Shown: positions 1 to 7,431, counted from the first letter of the stretch. The stretch is DNA of 31,899 bases from Eubacteriales Family XIII. Incertae Sedis bacterium (GCA_031289235.1 JAITPU010000006.1:1-31899), one strand, 5' to 3'. A program made the numbers and translations. Notes: a model not told the origin generated them from the letters alone.

Positions 1-297
1 TATGATGAGCGCAATGCTCTGACAAGGAAGATTAGCGGATACGAAAGTGAGTCTGACGCTGATCGCAAGACGAGAATTGATAGTCGCAAAGAGCAGTACA
101 AAGCGAAAAAAGCCCGAGAAGCTCAAGCCCGAGCCGAAAGAAATGAAAAGCATGAAAGCGAGAAAAAAGCCCGAAAAGAAGCAAAAAGAAGGGATATTGG
201 GGTGACTGGTTTAAGAAGTAATACAGGGCAGCCGTCTCCGCCGTTCGACTCTACTCCGACCACGGTCAAGAAGAATGGCGGACCCAGCAAAAAATGA
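1..297 (+). CDS. C-terminal part of a tandem paralog (family unrecognised), 5' end outside window
   Basis: The first reading frame is open from base 1 to a TGA at 295-297, giving 98 residues of a protein whose start lies upstream of the window. It is very rich in Lys, Arg, Glu and Ala (a charged, probably helical stretch with repeated KKAR/AQAR/ERN motifs) and ends in a Pro/Ser/Thr-rich tail with STPTTVKKNGG. The gene at 2397-3311 has the same plan: a charged AQRKAEAR stretch, then STTPIIKKSNGG near its C-terminus. The gene at 478-2316 ends with a related tail (FSTSNIDTKVKK). I therefore read this as the first member of a three-gene tandem family. A strong terminator follows 20 bases after the stop. 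Function unknown. Confidence 0.7.
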   Translation, partial: YDERNALTRKISGYESESDADRKTRIDSRKEQYKAKKAREAQARAERNEKHESEKKARKEAKRRDIGVTGLRSNTGQPSPPFDSTPTTVKKNGGPSKK

Positions 298-316
298 CGA
301 ACCCAGCAAAACTCGT

Positions 317-352
317 AAAAAACAGATTTTATCTGTTTTATTTCATTTTTTT
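317..352 (+). terminator. Rho-independent terminator of the first paralog
   Basis: A 9-bp perfect stem (AAAACAGAT at 319-327 with ATCTGTTTT at 331-339, loop TTT) is followed by ATTTCATTTTTTT. The U-tract ends two bases before the -35 box of the next promoter. Confidence 0.85.
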
Positions 353-353
353 C

Positions 354-382
354 TTGCATTCTTCCGCTATCCGCTCTATAAT
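354..382 (+). promoter_or_regulatory. Sigma-A type promoter for the paralog pair
   Basis: TTGCAT at 354-359, a 17-bp spacer and a consensus TATAAT at 377-382. It drives the 478-2316 gene and probably also 2397-3311, since no promoter of this quality or terminator is visible between them. Confidence 0.75.
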
Positions 383-396
383 TAACTTTATTCAAT

Positions 397-480
397 TAAG
401 CTTCGTCTATCGGCGAAAAGTTATAGTTATCATTTAGTTATAGTTTTTTGTAAAATGCTGAAAAGGAGATGAGTAAAATG
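397..480 (+). repeat. Leader direct repeat, copy 1
   Basis: 84 bases from TAAGCTTCGTC to the ATG of the 612-aa gene are nearly identical to 2314-2399 in front of the next paralog, with a few small indels and substitutions. Inside it the string AGTTATAG occurs twice. It ends with the AAGGAG ribosome binding site and the start codon. Here it lies in the 5' UTR, starting about 15 bases after the -10 box. Confidence 0.9.
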
Positions 481-2316
481 GGTTTGACAGATTGGTTAAA
501 AAAACAGAGGCTTGAATATCGCGCTCAGTTTGTGCAGCGCAATGCGTATGTCGTAGCGAGTGAGGCAAATTCGCAACGAGCGACTGCCAGAAAACAGGCG
601 AAATATCTAGCGGAGCAGCAGGGATTGTTGGTCGACGGAAAAAGAAATCCTGGCAAAGACGATCCAATTAGGGCGTTAGCCGTGGCCCAAAACAGAGTGG
701 ATGAGTTAAATGCCCGCAAGAAGGTGTGGGAGGATTCAGGTTTGGATGTGCGCACGTATCAGGTCAATGCAGAAATTGCCGAGACTTACGGTGATCCGCA
801 GGAATTTGCCAAGGCGACCACGGGACAGGCAAGGAGTATCGGCGGATTCTTCGGGCGGCTTTTTAGCGGGAGACTTACCCAAGCTTCGCGCGATGAGCAA
901 GCTGAGGCAGTAAAAAAATCCCGAGAGAAGCCGCTTTATAGTGATCGTAAGGAAACCGAGCGCTTTAAACTGGAAAAGAATATTAAACAACGCGAAGCGG
1001 AAGTTGCACAAGCGGAAGCTGCACAACGCGAAGCGGAAGCTGCACAACGCGAAGCGGAAGCTGCACAAGCGGCAGCTGCACAACGCGAAGCGGAAGCTGC
1101 CCGAGAAGATATAAGGCGAAATATCGGAATTGACTTTCAAAAGGTTAAAGCAGACCATCTCGACGAACCGCCGGTTGCGTTCAAATCTGTATTAGAGGGT
1201 GGTAAATATGTAAGTGAGAAGGAAAATGGTGAAATTGTAAATGAGCTGCCGGTGTCGGATAACCAGAAGCTCGACGACGGCGCTTATCAGCTTGGCTGGA
1301 ATTCTGTCGCGTGGTTTACGCGTGATGAGGATGGCGTTTTTCACGGAGTAAAAGCTACTAAGAACATTAACTGCACAGGAACAAAAAACGAAACCGATGA
1401 ATATGGTAAGCTAAAATTAGATGAAAATGGTAACCCAAGATTAATAAAAGTAAGTCTTGAAGCAGAAGTAGCAGATTTTGAGGGTCAAGAGTTCAATCAG
1501 ATAGTGACGCGCGGAGTGGATACATGCACGGCGGCTATTGTATCAAAGGGGGATCTGTATTGCTTCATGCATTTAGACGCGCCTACCATTGGATCGCCTG
1601 AGAAAAGATCTGAAATATTGGGCGAGATCCAGAAGACATTCGACGAACATGGACCGAAGGGACAGCAGACGAAACTCTGCGTGAGCTGCTTAGCGCCGAT
1701 GAAAGGGCAGGAAGAGAATTCGGGAAGAGCCGGCACCTTTGCCGCGGAATGTATAGATATTTGTTATAAACCGCCCTTGAAAGCAGATAATGACCCCGAG
1801 CCGGTTGTACAGGTGCTCAACCGCGGCGCGACAGATAAGAAATTTAATAACAATGATCCAGAATCATATCTATCACATATGGAGTTCGGCATACACGGGA
1901 AAGGGGTTATTTTCGGTGACAAATCTGAATTCCAACCGATACTAGACGCCGACGGTTTAAACGTGGCGGTTGATAGCAATAGAAACGGCTGTATAGTTGA
2001 TGCATTCGACATGAAAGCGCAGACAACGACATTCGCCTTTTCGGAGAACGCGCCGCAGAAAATAGTCAATGAATGTTGGAGTGCAGAGAGCCATCCGATG
2101 ACAGTTGATGATGGTAAGGAAATACGGCAAAACCCCGATGAATTCATTATTAAACCAACGCCTGCTAACATTGATGCTAAACCAAAAAGAATGTCTGCTA
2201 CGATGACTGATTTAAGCGGGGCGGCAGGGGGGAAGGATGCGAACAAATCGCCGTTGGCCTTTTCTACTTCGAACATCGACACTAAGGTCAAGAAGATTAA
2301 TCCCGGACTCGGCTAA
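478..2316 (+). CDS. Modular paralog with putative CNF1/CheD-like deamidase domain (612 aa)
   Basis: No known family is recognised overall. The start at 478 is chosen because AAGGAG lies 9 nt upstream and because it matches the start of the next paralog (MGLTDW here, MGIKDW there); an in-frame ATG at 469 directly abuts the SD. Residues 1-70 and about 120-140 (SIGGFFGRLFSGRL, then TQASRD) and the C-terminal 50 residues (KPKRM, TM, DLS motifs) are shared with the 304-aa neighbour. Residues about 170-209 are an Ala/Glu/Gln heptad coiled coil. Residues about 215-550 are absent from the neighbour and look globular. They contain GVDTCTAAIV followed by YCFMHLD, which places Cys350 and His365 15 residues apart. 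This is the spacing of the catalytic Cys and His in CNF1 toxin; CheD and BLF1 have a similar Cys-strand-His layout. No signal peptide or membrane segment is visible. Deamidase activity is an inference; the effector-like modular plan is seen directly. Confidence 0.8.
   Translation: MGLTDWLKKQRLEYRAQFVQRNAYVVASEANSQRATARKQAKYLAEQQGLLVDGKRNPGKDDPIRALAVAQNRVDELNARKKVWEDSGLDVRTYQVNAEIAETYGDPQEFAKATTGQARSIGGFFGRLFSGRLTQASRDEQAEAVKKSREKPLYSDRKETERFKLEKNIKQREAEVAQAEAAQREAEAAQREAEAAQAAAAQREAEAAREDIRRNIGIDFQKVKADHLDEPPVAFKSVLEGGKYVSEKENGEIVNELPVSDNQKLDDGAYQLGWNSVAWFTRDEDGVFHGVKATKNINCTGTKNETDEYGKLKLDENGNPRLIKVSLEAEVADFEGQEFNQIVTRGVDTCTAAIVSKGDLYCFMHLDAPTIGSPEKRSEILGEIQKTFDEHGPKGQQTKLCVSCLAPMKGQEENSGRAGTFAAECIDICYKPPLKADNDPEPVVQVLNRGATDKKFNNNDPESYLSHMEFGIHGKGVIFGDKSEFQPILDADGLNVAVDSNRNGCIVDAFDMKAQTTTFAFSENAPQKIVNECWSAESHPMTVDDGKEIRQNPDEFIIKPTPANIDAKPKRMSATMTDLSGAAGGKDANKSPLAFSTSNIDTKVKKINPGLG
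988..1100 (+). repeat. Tandem 21-bp coding repeats (heptad coiled coil)
   Basis: Units of 21 bp (CAACGCGAAGCGGAAGCTGC-type, some shortened) are repeated about five times and encode QREAEAA-like heptads in residues about 170-209. One unit is changed to an all-Ala version. Copy number could vary by slippage. Confidence 0.85.
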
Positions 2317-2399
2317 GCTTCGTCTATCGGCGAAAAGTTATAGTTATCATTAATAGTTATAGTTTTTGTAAAATGCTGAAAAGGAGATGAGTAATAATG
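2314..2399 (+). repeat. Leader direct repeat, copy 2
   Basis: Second copy of the 84-86 bp leader, starting exactly at the TAA stop of the upstream paralog and ending at the ATG of the next one. It carries the SD (AAGGAG, 10 nt before ATG 2397). No strong -10/-35 pair is seen in it, so it probably acts as a translational leader or is a remnant of tandem duplication. Confidence 0.9.
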
Positions 2400-3311
2400 G
2401 GTATTAAAGATTGGTTTAACAAACAGAAGGTTGATTTTCGCGCTCAAATTATAGAGCGCCAGGCCTATGATGTATTTGTGGAGACAAATTCGCAGCGAGA
2501 GACTGCCAGAAAACAGGCGAAAGAACAGGCGAAACAGCAGAACTTGTTGGACAGCAACGGAAAAAGAATAATACAAGTTGGCGCAGACAATCCAGTTGAC
2601 AAAAACAATCGAATTGGGGAGATAGACGATGATCATAGCCGTAAGTTGGCCCAAAACAGACTGGATGAGATAAATGCTCGCAGGAAGGCGTGGGAGGAAC
2701 CAAAAAGAGACAATGATGGTAAGGCGATTCCTGCTACTAGTTTGGCTGAGCGCACCCTGGAAGTGGCTGGAAATAGGAGAGAGATGCTAAGTGATATAGC
2801 TGACGTATATAATTTTAACGAAAGTTCTGAAGTCAACGCTACCGTCTATGGAGGGGCAACGAGTATCGGCGGATTCTTCGGGCGGCTTTTTACAGGAAGA
2901 CTTACCCAAGCTTCGCGCGATAAGCAACTGGACATGGAAAACAAAGTAAAGGCTCACCCGTTGTTTCTTTTTCGTATGGAATCAGATTGCGATGCTCTGG
3001 AAAAGAAGATTGCACAATACGATAGTGAGACTCCCGAGCAGCGCGCGGAGAGAATTGCGCAGCGCAAAGCGGAATTTGCGCAGCGCAAAGCGGAAGCCCG
3101 AGTGAAAGCTCAACCGGTTGTGACCAATGCTATAAATGCTGAACCGATGTCTGCTGACATTAAACCAAAAAGAATGACTTCTACGATGGCTGATTTAAGC
3201 GTGGCGTCAGGGGCGAGCGTGGCGACAGGGAAGGATGCGAAAACGCCGTTGGTTTCTACTACTCCGATCATCAAGAAGAGTAATGGTGGACACGGACTCA
3301 ACAACAATTAG
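2397..3311 (+). CDS. Short modular paralog of the 478-2316 gene (304 aa)
   Basis: Unrecognised family. It shares with the upstream gene the N-terminal module (MGIKDWFNKQ, then the NSQRETARKQAK stretch), the AQNRLDEINAR segment, the SIGGFFGRLFTGRL motif at residues 156-169 followed by TQASRDKQ, a charged Arg/Glu/Ala helix with an AQRKAE repeat, and the C-terminal KPKRM..TM.DLS module. It lacks the 330-residue globular insertion of that gene. No signal peptide or transmembrane segment is visible. The start is set by AAGGAG 10 nt upstream. Over about 70 bases around the SIGGFFGRLF motif the DNA of the two genes is almost identical, which points to recent duplication or gene conversion. It could be a carrier, scaffold or empty-cargo version of the longer protein; that is inference. 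Confidence 0.8.
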   Translation: MGIKDWFNKQKVDFRAQIIERQAYDVFVETNSQRETARKQAKEQAKQQNLLDSNGKRIIQVGADNPVDKNNRIGEIDDDHSRKLAQNRLDEINARRKAWEEPKRDNDGKAIPATSLAERTLEVAGNRREMLSDIADVYNFNESSEVNATVYGGATSIGGFFGRLFTGRLTQASRDKQLDMENKVKAHPLFLFRMESDCDALEKKIAQYDSETPEQRAERIAQRKAEFAQRKAEARVKAQPVVTNAINAEPMSADIKPKRMTSTMADLSVASGASVATGKDAKTPLVSTTPIIKKSNGGHGLNNN

Positions 3312-3330
3312 CCGCCGCGCGCAAAACGCG

Positions 3331-3350
3331 GAAGCCGCTTTTGAGCGGCT
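3331..3350. terminator. Possible weak hairpin between convergent genes
   Basis: AGCCGCT-TTTG-AGCGGCT forms a perfect 7-bp stem between the stop of the paralog array and the stop of the DUF1836 gene. There is no U-tract on either side, so terminator function is doubtful. Confidence 0.3.
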
Positions 3351-3352
3351 GT

Positions 3353-3982
3353 TCAGGAACGCCGCTTTGACCGGACAGCCGCTCCTTCATTCTTCTTTTG
3401 TTTCGCATAGTACTCGCTGAACAGGCTTTGCGCGGCGTATTTCGCGGCGTCCGCCCGCGCCGTGACGCTCAACAGAAGCAAAAACATCTCCGTGCTGTCG
3501 TCGTCAAGCTCGTCGTCTCTGATCGCGTCTTTAATGAGTTCTATATCTTTTTGAATTCTGTCCGCCGCTTCCGCCCTCTCTTTTTTTAAAACAGGCGTTA
3601 TAATTTCATACAGCCGGTAAAAGTCGAACTTATCGTCGAAGGCGGAATCGTAATTTTCCACGAAAGGCTTCATTATGTTCCCTATCTCGGACATTTGAAA
3701 CACGCTTTTCAGATAGAAAATCATAGCGATGAGGATCATATGATCTCGCGTATACTTTTTCTTCTGCGGTCTCGGCAGCATATCGCGTTTCAGGTAATTG
3801 GCTATCATGGATTTCGTGATTATCGGTTTCTCACCCTCGCGCGCGTAGACCTTTAAACGTCCGTTCAAAAATGCGGCTATCTGGTCGATATAAAGCAGCA
3901 TGTCCGGAAATTCATCCGGCCTTATAAAACTTTTCGCCACAAATTCGTCCATCTTCGTTTTAATGTATTCCTCATACCTCAT
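3353..3982 (-). CDS. DUF1836 family putative transcriptional regulator
   Basis: About 210 residues, matching the DUF1836 family of Firmicutes (YkrK-like). The N-terminal half contains a MerR-like helix-turn-helix region (segments ITKSMIANYLKRDML, then PRPQKKKYTRDHMI), and the C-terminal half is helical and charged. The family is thought to act in DNA-binding regulation; targets are unknown. The frame stays open to a GTG at 3991. The SD (GGAAAGGA) almost touches that GTG, so ATG 3982 or GTG 3985 is the more likely start. It is a single gene with its own consensus promoter and converges on the paralog array, so it could regulate that array, but nothing in the sequence proves this. Confidence 0.8.
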   Translation of the reverse strand: MRYEEYIKTKMDEFVAKSFIRPDEFPDMLLYIDQIAAFLNGRLKVYAREGEKPIITKSMIANYLKRDMLPRPQKKKYTRDHMILIAMIFYLKSVFQMSEIGNIMKPFVENYDSAFDDKFDFYRLYEIITPVLKKERAEAADRIQKDIELIKDAIRDDELDDDSTEMFLLLLSVTARADAAKYAAQSLFSEYYAKQKKNEGAAVRSKRRS

Positions 3983-4052
3983 CACAGTCACATTCCTTTC
4001 CGGAGCGCAAGCCGCCGCCTTATTCTATCCTTTTCCGTATCCTTATTACTTC

Positions 4053-4081
4053 ATTATATAATATCCGATATCTCATTTCAA
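4053..4081 (-). promoter_or_regulatory. Promoter of the DUF1836 gene
   Basis: On the minus strand TTGAAA (4076-4081), a 17-bp spacer and TATAAT (4053-4058). The same hexamers and spacing occur at the mreB promoter. Confidence 0.8.
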
Positions 4082-4130
4082 GGTTTTGCATTTCCATTCG
4101 GGGCTGTTTAGCAGCGTCGGCTGTGATGCC

Positions 4131-4170
4131 GTCTAAAATAAAAATTGCAGGCGGTGATCCCTGCAATTTC
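4131..4170 (-). terminator. Rho-independent terminator of mreB
   Basis: A perfect 10-bp inverted repeat (AAATTGCAGG 4142-4151, CCTGCAATTT 4160-4169, 8-nt loop). On the minus strand it is followed by a T-rich run (TTTTTATTTTA). It lies about 80 bases after the mreB stop. Confidence 0.85.
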
Positions 4171-4247
4171 CAACATCCTGCCCCCGTATCGCTGTCTTAT
4201 TCCGCTATCGACGTCCAAACGTCGGTATTATATTATGCACGGCAATG

Positions 4248-5276
4248 TTATACATAGTAATACGATTTTCTTTGATTTATCTGGCCGCTTTCCATCGCCT
4301 CTATTGAGTTCAGCGCCTTTCCCGTGCCTATCGCGACGCAGGATTTTGGATCTTCAGCTATGATCACGCTTATCCCGGTCCTTTTCATGATGCGCTTATC
4401 AATGCCTTTCAGATGGGCGCCTCCGCCGGTAATAACTATACCGCTGTTGCTTATATCGGAAGCCAGCTCCGGCGGAGTCTGCTCCAGCACGGAATGCACA
4501 GCCTCGCATATGACCTGCAACGGCTCGTCCAGCGCGTTCAGCATCTCCACCGAGCTGACGGACACGGACTTCGGAAGCCCCGTCACGAGATCCCGGCCGC
4601 GGCATTCCCGCACTAAAGGTTCATCAAGAGGGAAAGCCGTTCCTATGTTCATTTTCATTTCCTCGGCGGTCCGTTCCCCGATATAAAGCTTATGCTCTCT
4701 GCGCATGTATTTGATTATCGCTTCGTCGAACTTATCGCCGGCCACTTTCACGGACATGCTCGTAACGATGCCTCCCAGAGCAATTACGGCCACATCAGTT
4801 GTGCCTCCTCCGATATCAATCACCATTACGCCGTCGGGTTTCGCAATATCAAGGCCCGCGCCGATGGCGGCGGCTACGGGTTCTTCCATCAGATATACGG
4901 ACTTGCCGCCCGCCTGAGTGGCCGCCTCGCTGACCGCTCTTTTTTCCACCTCGGTAACGCCGCTGGGTACGCATACCATGATCTTAGGCTTAAAAAACCT
5001 GCTGCTTCCGCAACTTTTGCGTATGAAATATTTCAACATGCGCTCCGTTACGTCATAATCTGAAATCACACCGTCCTTCAACGGCCTCAGCGCAACGATA
5101 TTCGCCGGCGTCCTTCCCAGCATCTGCCTCGCTTCTTCTCCAACCGCCAGAATCTCGTTCGTGTTTCTGTTGATGGCTACGACGGACGGCTCGTTCAGCA
5201 CGACTCCCTTCCCTTTTATATAAACCAGAACATTTGCCGTTCCAAGGTCAATGCCTACTTCAGCGGTAAATCCCAA
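4248..5276 (-). CDS. mreB: Rod-shape-determining actin homologue MreB/Mbl
   Basis: Bacterial actin that forms membrane-bound filaments and guides side-wall peptidoglycan synthesis. The actin-fold ATP-binding motifs are present: GIDLGTANVLVYIKGKG near the N-terminus (phosphate 1), VIDIGGGTTDVAVI (phosphate 2) and ITGGGAHLKG (adenosine). Length of about 342 aa is normal. The start is read as TTG at 5276, because AGGAG (5286-5290) lies 9 nt upstream; a TTG at 5285 is in frame but directly abuts the SD. mreC and mreD are not next to it, so it is a stand-alone Mbl-type copy; MreB and Mbl cannot be told apart from this alone. It has its own promoter and terminator, so it is a single-gene transcript. 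Confidence 0.95.
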   Translation of the reverse strand: MGFTAEVGIDLGTANVLVYIKGKGVVLNEPSVVAINRNTNEILAVGEEARQMLGRTPANIVALRPLKDGVISDYDVTERMLKYFIRKSCGSSRFFKPKIMVCVPSGVTEVEKRAVSEAATQAGGKSVYLMEEPVAAAIGAGLDIAKPDGVMVIDIGGGTTDVAVIALGGIVTSMSVKVAGDKFDEAIIKYMRREHKLYIGERTAEEMKMNIGTAFPLDEPLVRECRGRDLVTGLPKSVSVSSVEMLNALDEPLQVICEAVHSVLEQTPPELASDISNSGIVITGGGAHLKGIDKRIMKRTGISVIIAEDPKSCVAIGTGKALNSIEAMESGQINQRKSYYYV

Positions 5277-5305
5277 ATCAATCAACTCCTTTCCGCTCTG
5301 CGTTC

Positions 5306-5334
5306 ATTATACATTCTTTCAGACGCTATTTCAA
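5306..5334 (-). promoter_or_regulatory. Promoter of mreB
   Basis: Minus strand TTGAAA (5329-5334), 17-bp spacer, consensus TATAAT (5306-5311), about 15 bases before the SD. Divergent from the lysP promoter at 5412. Confidence 0.85.
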
Positions 5335-5411
5335 TTTATTTATATTTTTATTTGACGGACGCCGCGGGATAAATTACAGCCCGGCAAAAACTATTTTTTC
5401 CTACATTTTGA

Positions 5412-5439
5412 TTGACATCTCCGACGACGCGATTATACT
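5412..5439 (+). promoter_or_regulatory. Promoter of the lysP-like permease
   Basis: Consensus TTGACA at 5412-5417, 16-bp spacer and TATACT at 5434-5439. The permease start lies about 50 bases downstream. Confidence 0.75.
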
Positions 5440-5492
5440 GGATAATATGGTATCATGATGCTCGCAACGGCTTAAATGAAGGAGGTTTAACC

Positions 5493-6956
5493 ATGAACGA
5501 GCTTGAGAACGGCGGTTTGAAGCGCGCTCTAAAAGTCAGACATGTCAACATGATCGCGATCGGAGGGGCCATCGGCACGGGACTATTCGTCGCTGTGGGC
5601 GGTTCTCTTCACGAAGCCGGCCCGGGCGGCGCGATGTTGGCTTACGGGGTTATCGGAATTATGGTATTTTTCCTTATGACGAGCTTAGGCGAAATGTCCA
5701 CGTACATGCCTGTCACCGGTTCCTTCCAAACCTACGCCACAAAATTTGTGGATCCTGCCCTGGGATTCGCGCTCGGATGGAATTATTGGTATAACTGGGC
5801 GATTACCGTCGCCGCCGAGCTGGAGGCCGGAGTAATCGTGATAAGTTTCTGGCTGCCGGACATGTCGCACGGACAGGAGATCCTCTGGAGCGCTCTGTTC
5901 CTGGCGCTTCTCTTCATTTTGAATTACTTCTCGGTAGGCGCTTACGGAGAAAGCGAATTCTGGTTCGCGGGGGTCAAGGTGCTTACCATCATCGTTTTCT
6001 TAGTCGTAGGCATTCTGATGATCTTCGGCATCATGGGCGGAACTTCTCCCGGATTCTCTAACTGGACCCTTGAGGACGCTCCTTTCCCCGGCGGCTTCAC
6101 GGCTATCCTCAGCATCTTTATGATCGCCGGATTTTCTTTCCAGGGGACTGAATTGATAGGCGTCGCGGCCGGCGAGGTGGAACACCCGGAGAAGAGCATA
6201 CCGCGAGCCATCAAAACTGTATTCTTGCGCATTATACTGTTCTACATCGGCGCTATTCTTGTCATCGGTTTCCTGTTGCCGTACAACGATCCCAACCTGC
6301 TCCACACAGGCGTCGAAAATGTTTCTGTGAGTCCTTTCACCCTGATATTCCATCGCGCGGGCATCGCCGCCGCGGCTTCCGTGATGAACGCGGTAATCCT
6401 TACGTCGGTGCTTTCCTGCGGCAATTCAGGCATGTACGCCTCTACGCGCATGTTGTATTCGCTGGCCATGGAGGGCAAAGCGCCCGCGATTTTCAAAAAA
6501 GTCAACAAACGCGGAGTCCCTGTCTTCGCTCTCATCCTCACCACTATAATCGGCATGGCGGCCTTCCTTGGCTCTCTGGCCGGAAGCGGCGCCGTATACG
6601 TCTGGCTCGTCAACGCTTCGGGCGTCGCGGGCTTCATCGCGTGGCTCGGTATCGCGATAAGCCATTACAAATTCAGGAAAGCTTTCGTCGCGCAGGGCCA
6701 CAGCCTGAACGAGCTTAAGTACAAAGCCATGCTGTTCCCGTTCGGCCCATGCCTGGCCATGATTCTTTGCATCATCGTCATCCTTGGGCAGTTCTACGCA
6801 AACGCGGATTTCAGTTTTCTCGGGTTCATCGTGGCCTACATCGGCGCGGCGCTGTTTTTGGTGATTTACCTGATTTATAAAATCGTCAAAAAAACCAAGT
6901 TCATCAAACCTGAAGACGCGGATTTAAGTCAGGGCTTCGCCGTTACACAGAGGTAA
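5493..6956 (+). CDS. lysP: LysP-type amino-acid permease (APC superfamily)
   Basis: Secondary transporter of the AAT branch of the APC superfamily, importing a basic or neutral amino acid by proton symport in the cytoplasmic membrane. The 487-aa protein has about twelve hydrophobic helices. It carries family motifs seen in E. coli LysP: MIAIGGAIGTGLFV in TM1, GFALGWNYWYNWA, GFSFQGTELIGVAAGE with a following PRAIK, NSGMYASTRMLY, and GFIAWLGIAISHY. Similarity to LysP runs end to end, so lysine is the best substrate guess, though substrate cannot be read from sequence. The start at 5493 is set by AGGAGG 7 nt upstream; the frame is open further upstream but without an SD. The STAS gene follows after 6 nt, suggesting co-transcription. 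Confidence 0.9.
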   Translation: MNELENGGLKRALKVRHVNMIAIGGAIGTGLFVAVGGSLHEAGPGGAMLAYGVIGIMVFFLMTSLGEMSTYMPVTGSFQTYATKFVDPALGFALGWNYWYNWAITVAAELEAGVIVISFWLPDMSHGQEILWSALFLALLFILNYFSVGAYGESEFWFAGVKVLTIIVFLVVGILMIFGIMGGTSPGFSNWTLEDAPFPGGFTAILSIFMIAGFSFQGTELIGVAAGEVEHPEKSIPRAIKTVFLRIILFYIGAILVIGFLLPYNDPNLLHTGVENVSVSPFTLIFHRAGIAAAASVMNAVILTSVLSCGNSGMYASTRMLYSLAMEGKAPAIFKKVNKRGVPVFALILTTIIGMAAFLGSLAGSGAVYVWLVNASGVAGFIAWLGIAISHYKFRKAFVAQGHSLNELKYKAMLFPFGPCLAMILCIIVILGQFYANADFSFLGFIVAYIGAALFLVIYLIYKIVKKTKFIKPEDADLSQGFAVTQR

Positions 6957-6962
6957 TTAAAA

Positions 6963-7304
6963 ATGGAAATGGAAATCACCCGCGAAATAAACAACGGCGT
7001 TGACGTGCTGACCCTGTCGGGACCGCTGGACAGCAACTCGGCCGCGCGCGCGAATGACGAAATCATCGGGAAACTCAAAGAAAACGGCAAACTGGTGTTG
7101 GATATGAGCGGCTGCGGCTATGTGTCGAGCGCCGGCCTGCGGGTTATTTTGCTTGTCGCAAAACAAAGCGCGGTTATGAAGGCGAAAGCGGCGATAGCCG
7201 GATTGCAAAGCGAGGTGTCTGATATAATGGAAATGACCGGCTTTGCCAGCCTTCTGCCAAAATATGAGACGGTAGAGGAAGCTTTGGCCGCGCTGGGCGA
7301 ATAA
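6963..7304 (+). CDS. STAS-domain protein, anti-sigma factor antagonist type
   Basis: A 113-residue single STAS domain like SpoIIAA/RsbV. Such proteins bind anti-sigma kinases and are switched off by Ser phosphorylation. The motif LDMSGCGYVSSAGLRVILL is present; Ser56 falls at the usual phosphorylation position. No partner anti-sigma kinase, phosphatase or sigma factor is in the window, so its circuit is unknown. The start is 6 nt after the permease stop, and the weak SD overlaps the permease end, so the two genes are probably co-transcribed. ATG 6969 is an alternative start. Confidence 0.85.
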   Translation: MEMEITREINNGVDVLTLSGPLDSNSAARANDEIIGKLKENGKLVLDMSGCGYVSSAGLRVILLVAKQSAVMKAKAAIAGLQSEVSDIMEMTGFASLLPKYETVEEALAALGE

Positions 7305-7323
7305 CATTAGTCCGGCGGTTACG

Positions 7324-7431
7324 GTTCAAAGGTTTAACGCAGGCAGGAGGCCTCTGTTTTCCTCAGGGGAATATCGCGGGAATATGCTGTTCCGCAGGGG
7401 ATGACAGCGGCTCCTCTGCCGATGTTTGAAC
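7324..7431 (+). ncRNA. Structured RNA element, copy A (upstream of glgX)
   Basis: Seen by comparison with 27619-27795 (minus). Both begin TTAC-R-GTTCAAAGG and close with TTGAAC, so GTTCAAA (7324-7330) pairs with TTTGAAC (7425-7431). Inside is a hairpin with stem GAGG/CCTC and loop CCTCTGTTTT (7347-7364), then the conserved GGAATATYGCGGG. A second hairpin GCAGGGG/CCTCTGC follows, whose loop holds ATGACAGCGGC. The first stem is GGGG/CCCC in the other copy, a compensatory change around a conserved loop. Copy A ends 56 nt before the glgX start. It may be a cis-regulatory leader or a small RNA; I could not match it to a named family. Confidence 0.6.

Noticed and set aside
988..1100. Short regular repeats suggesting a CRISPR array
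   Set aside because: Units are contiguous without spacers and encode an in-frame heptad coiled coil.
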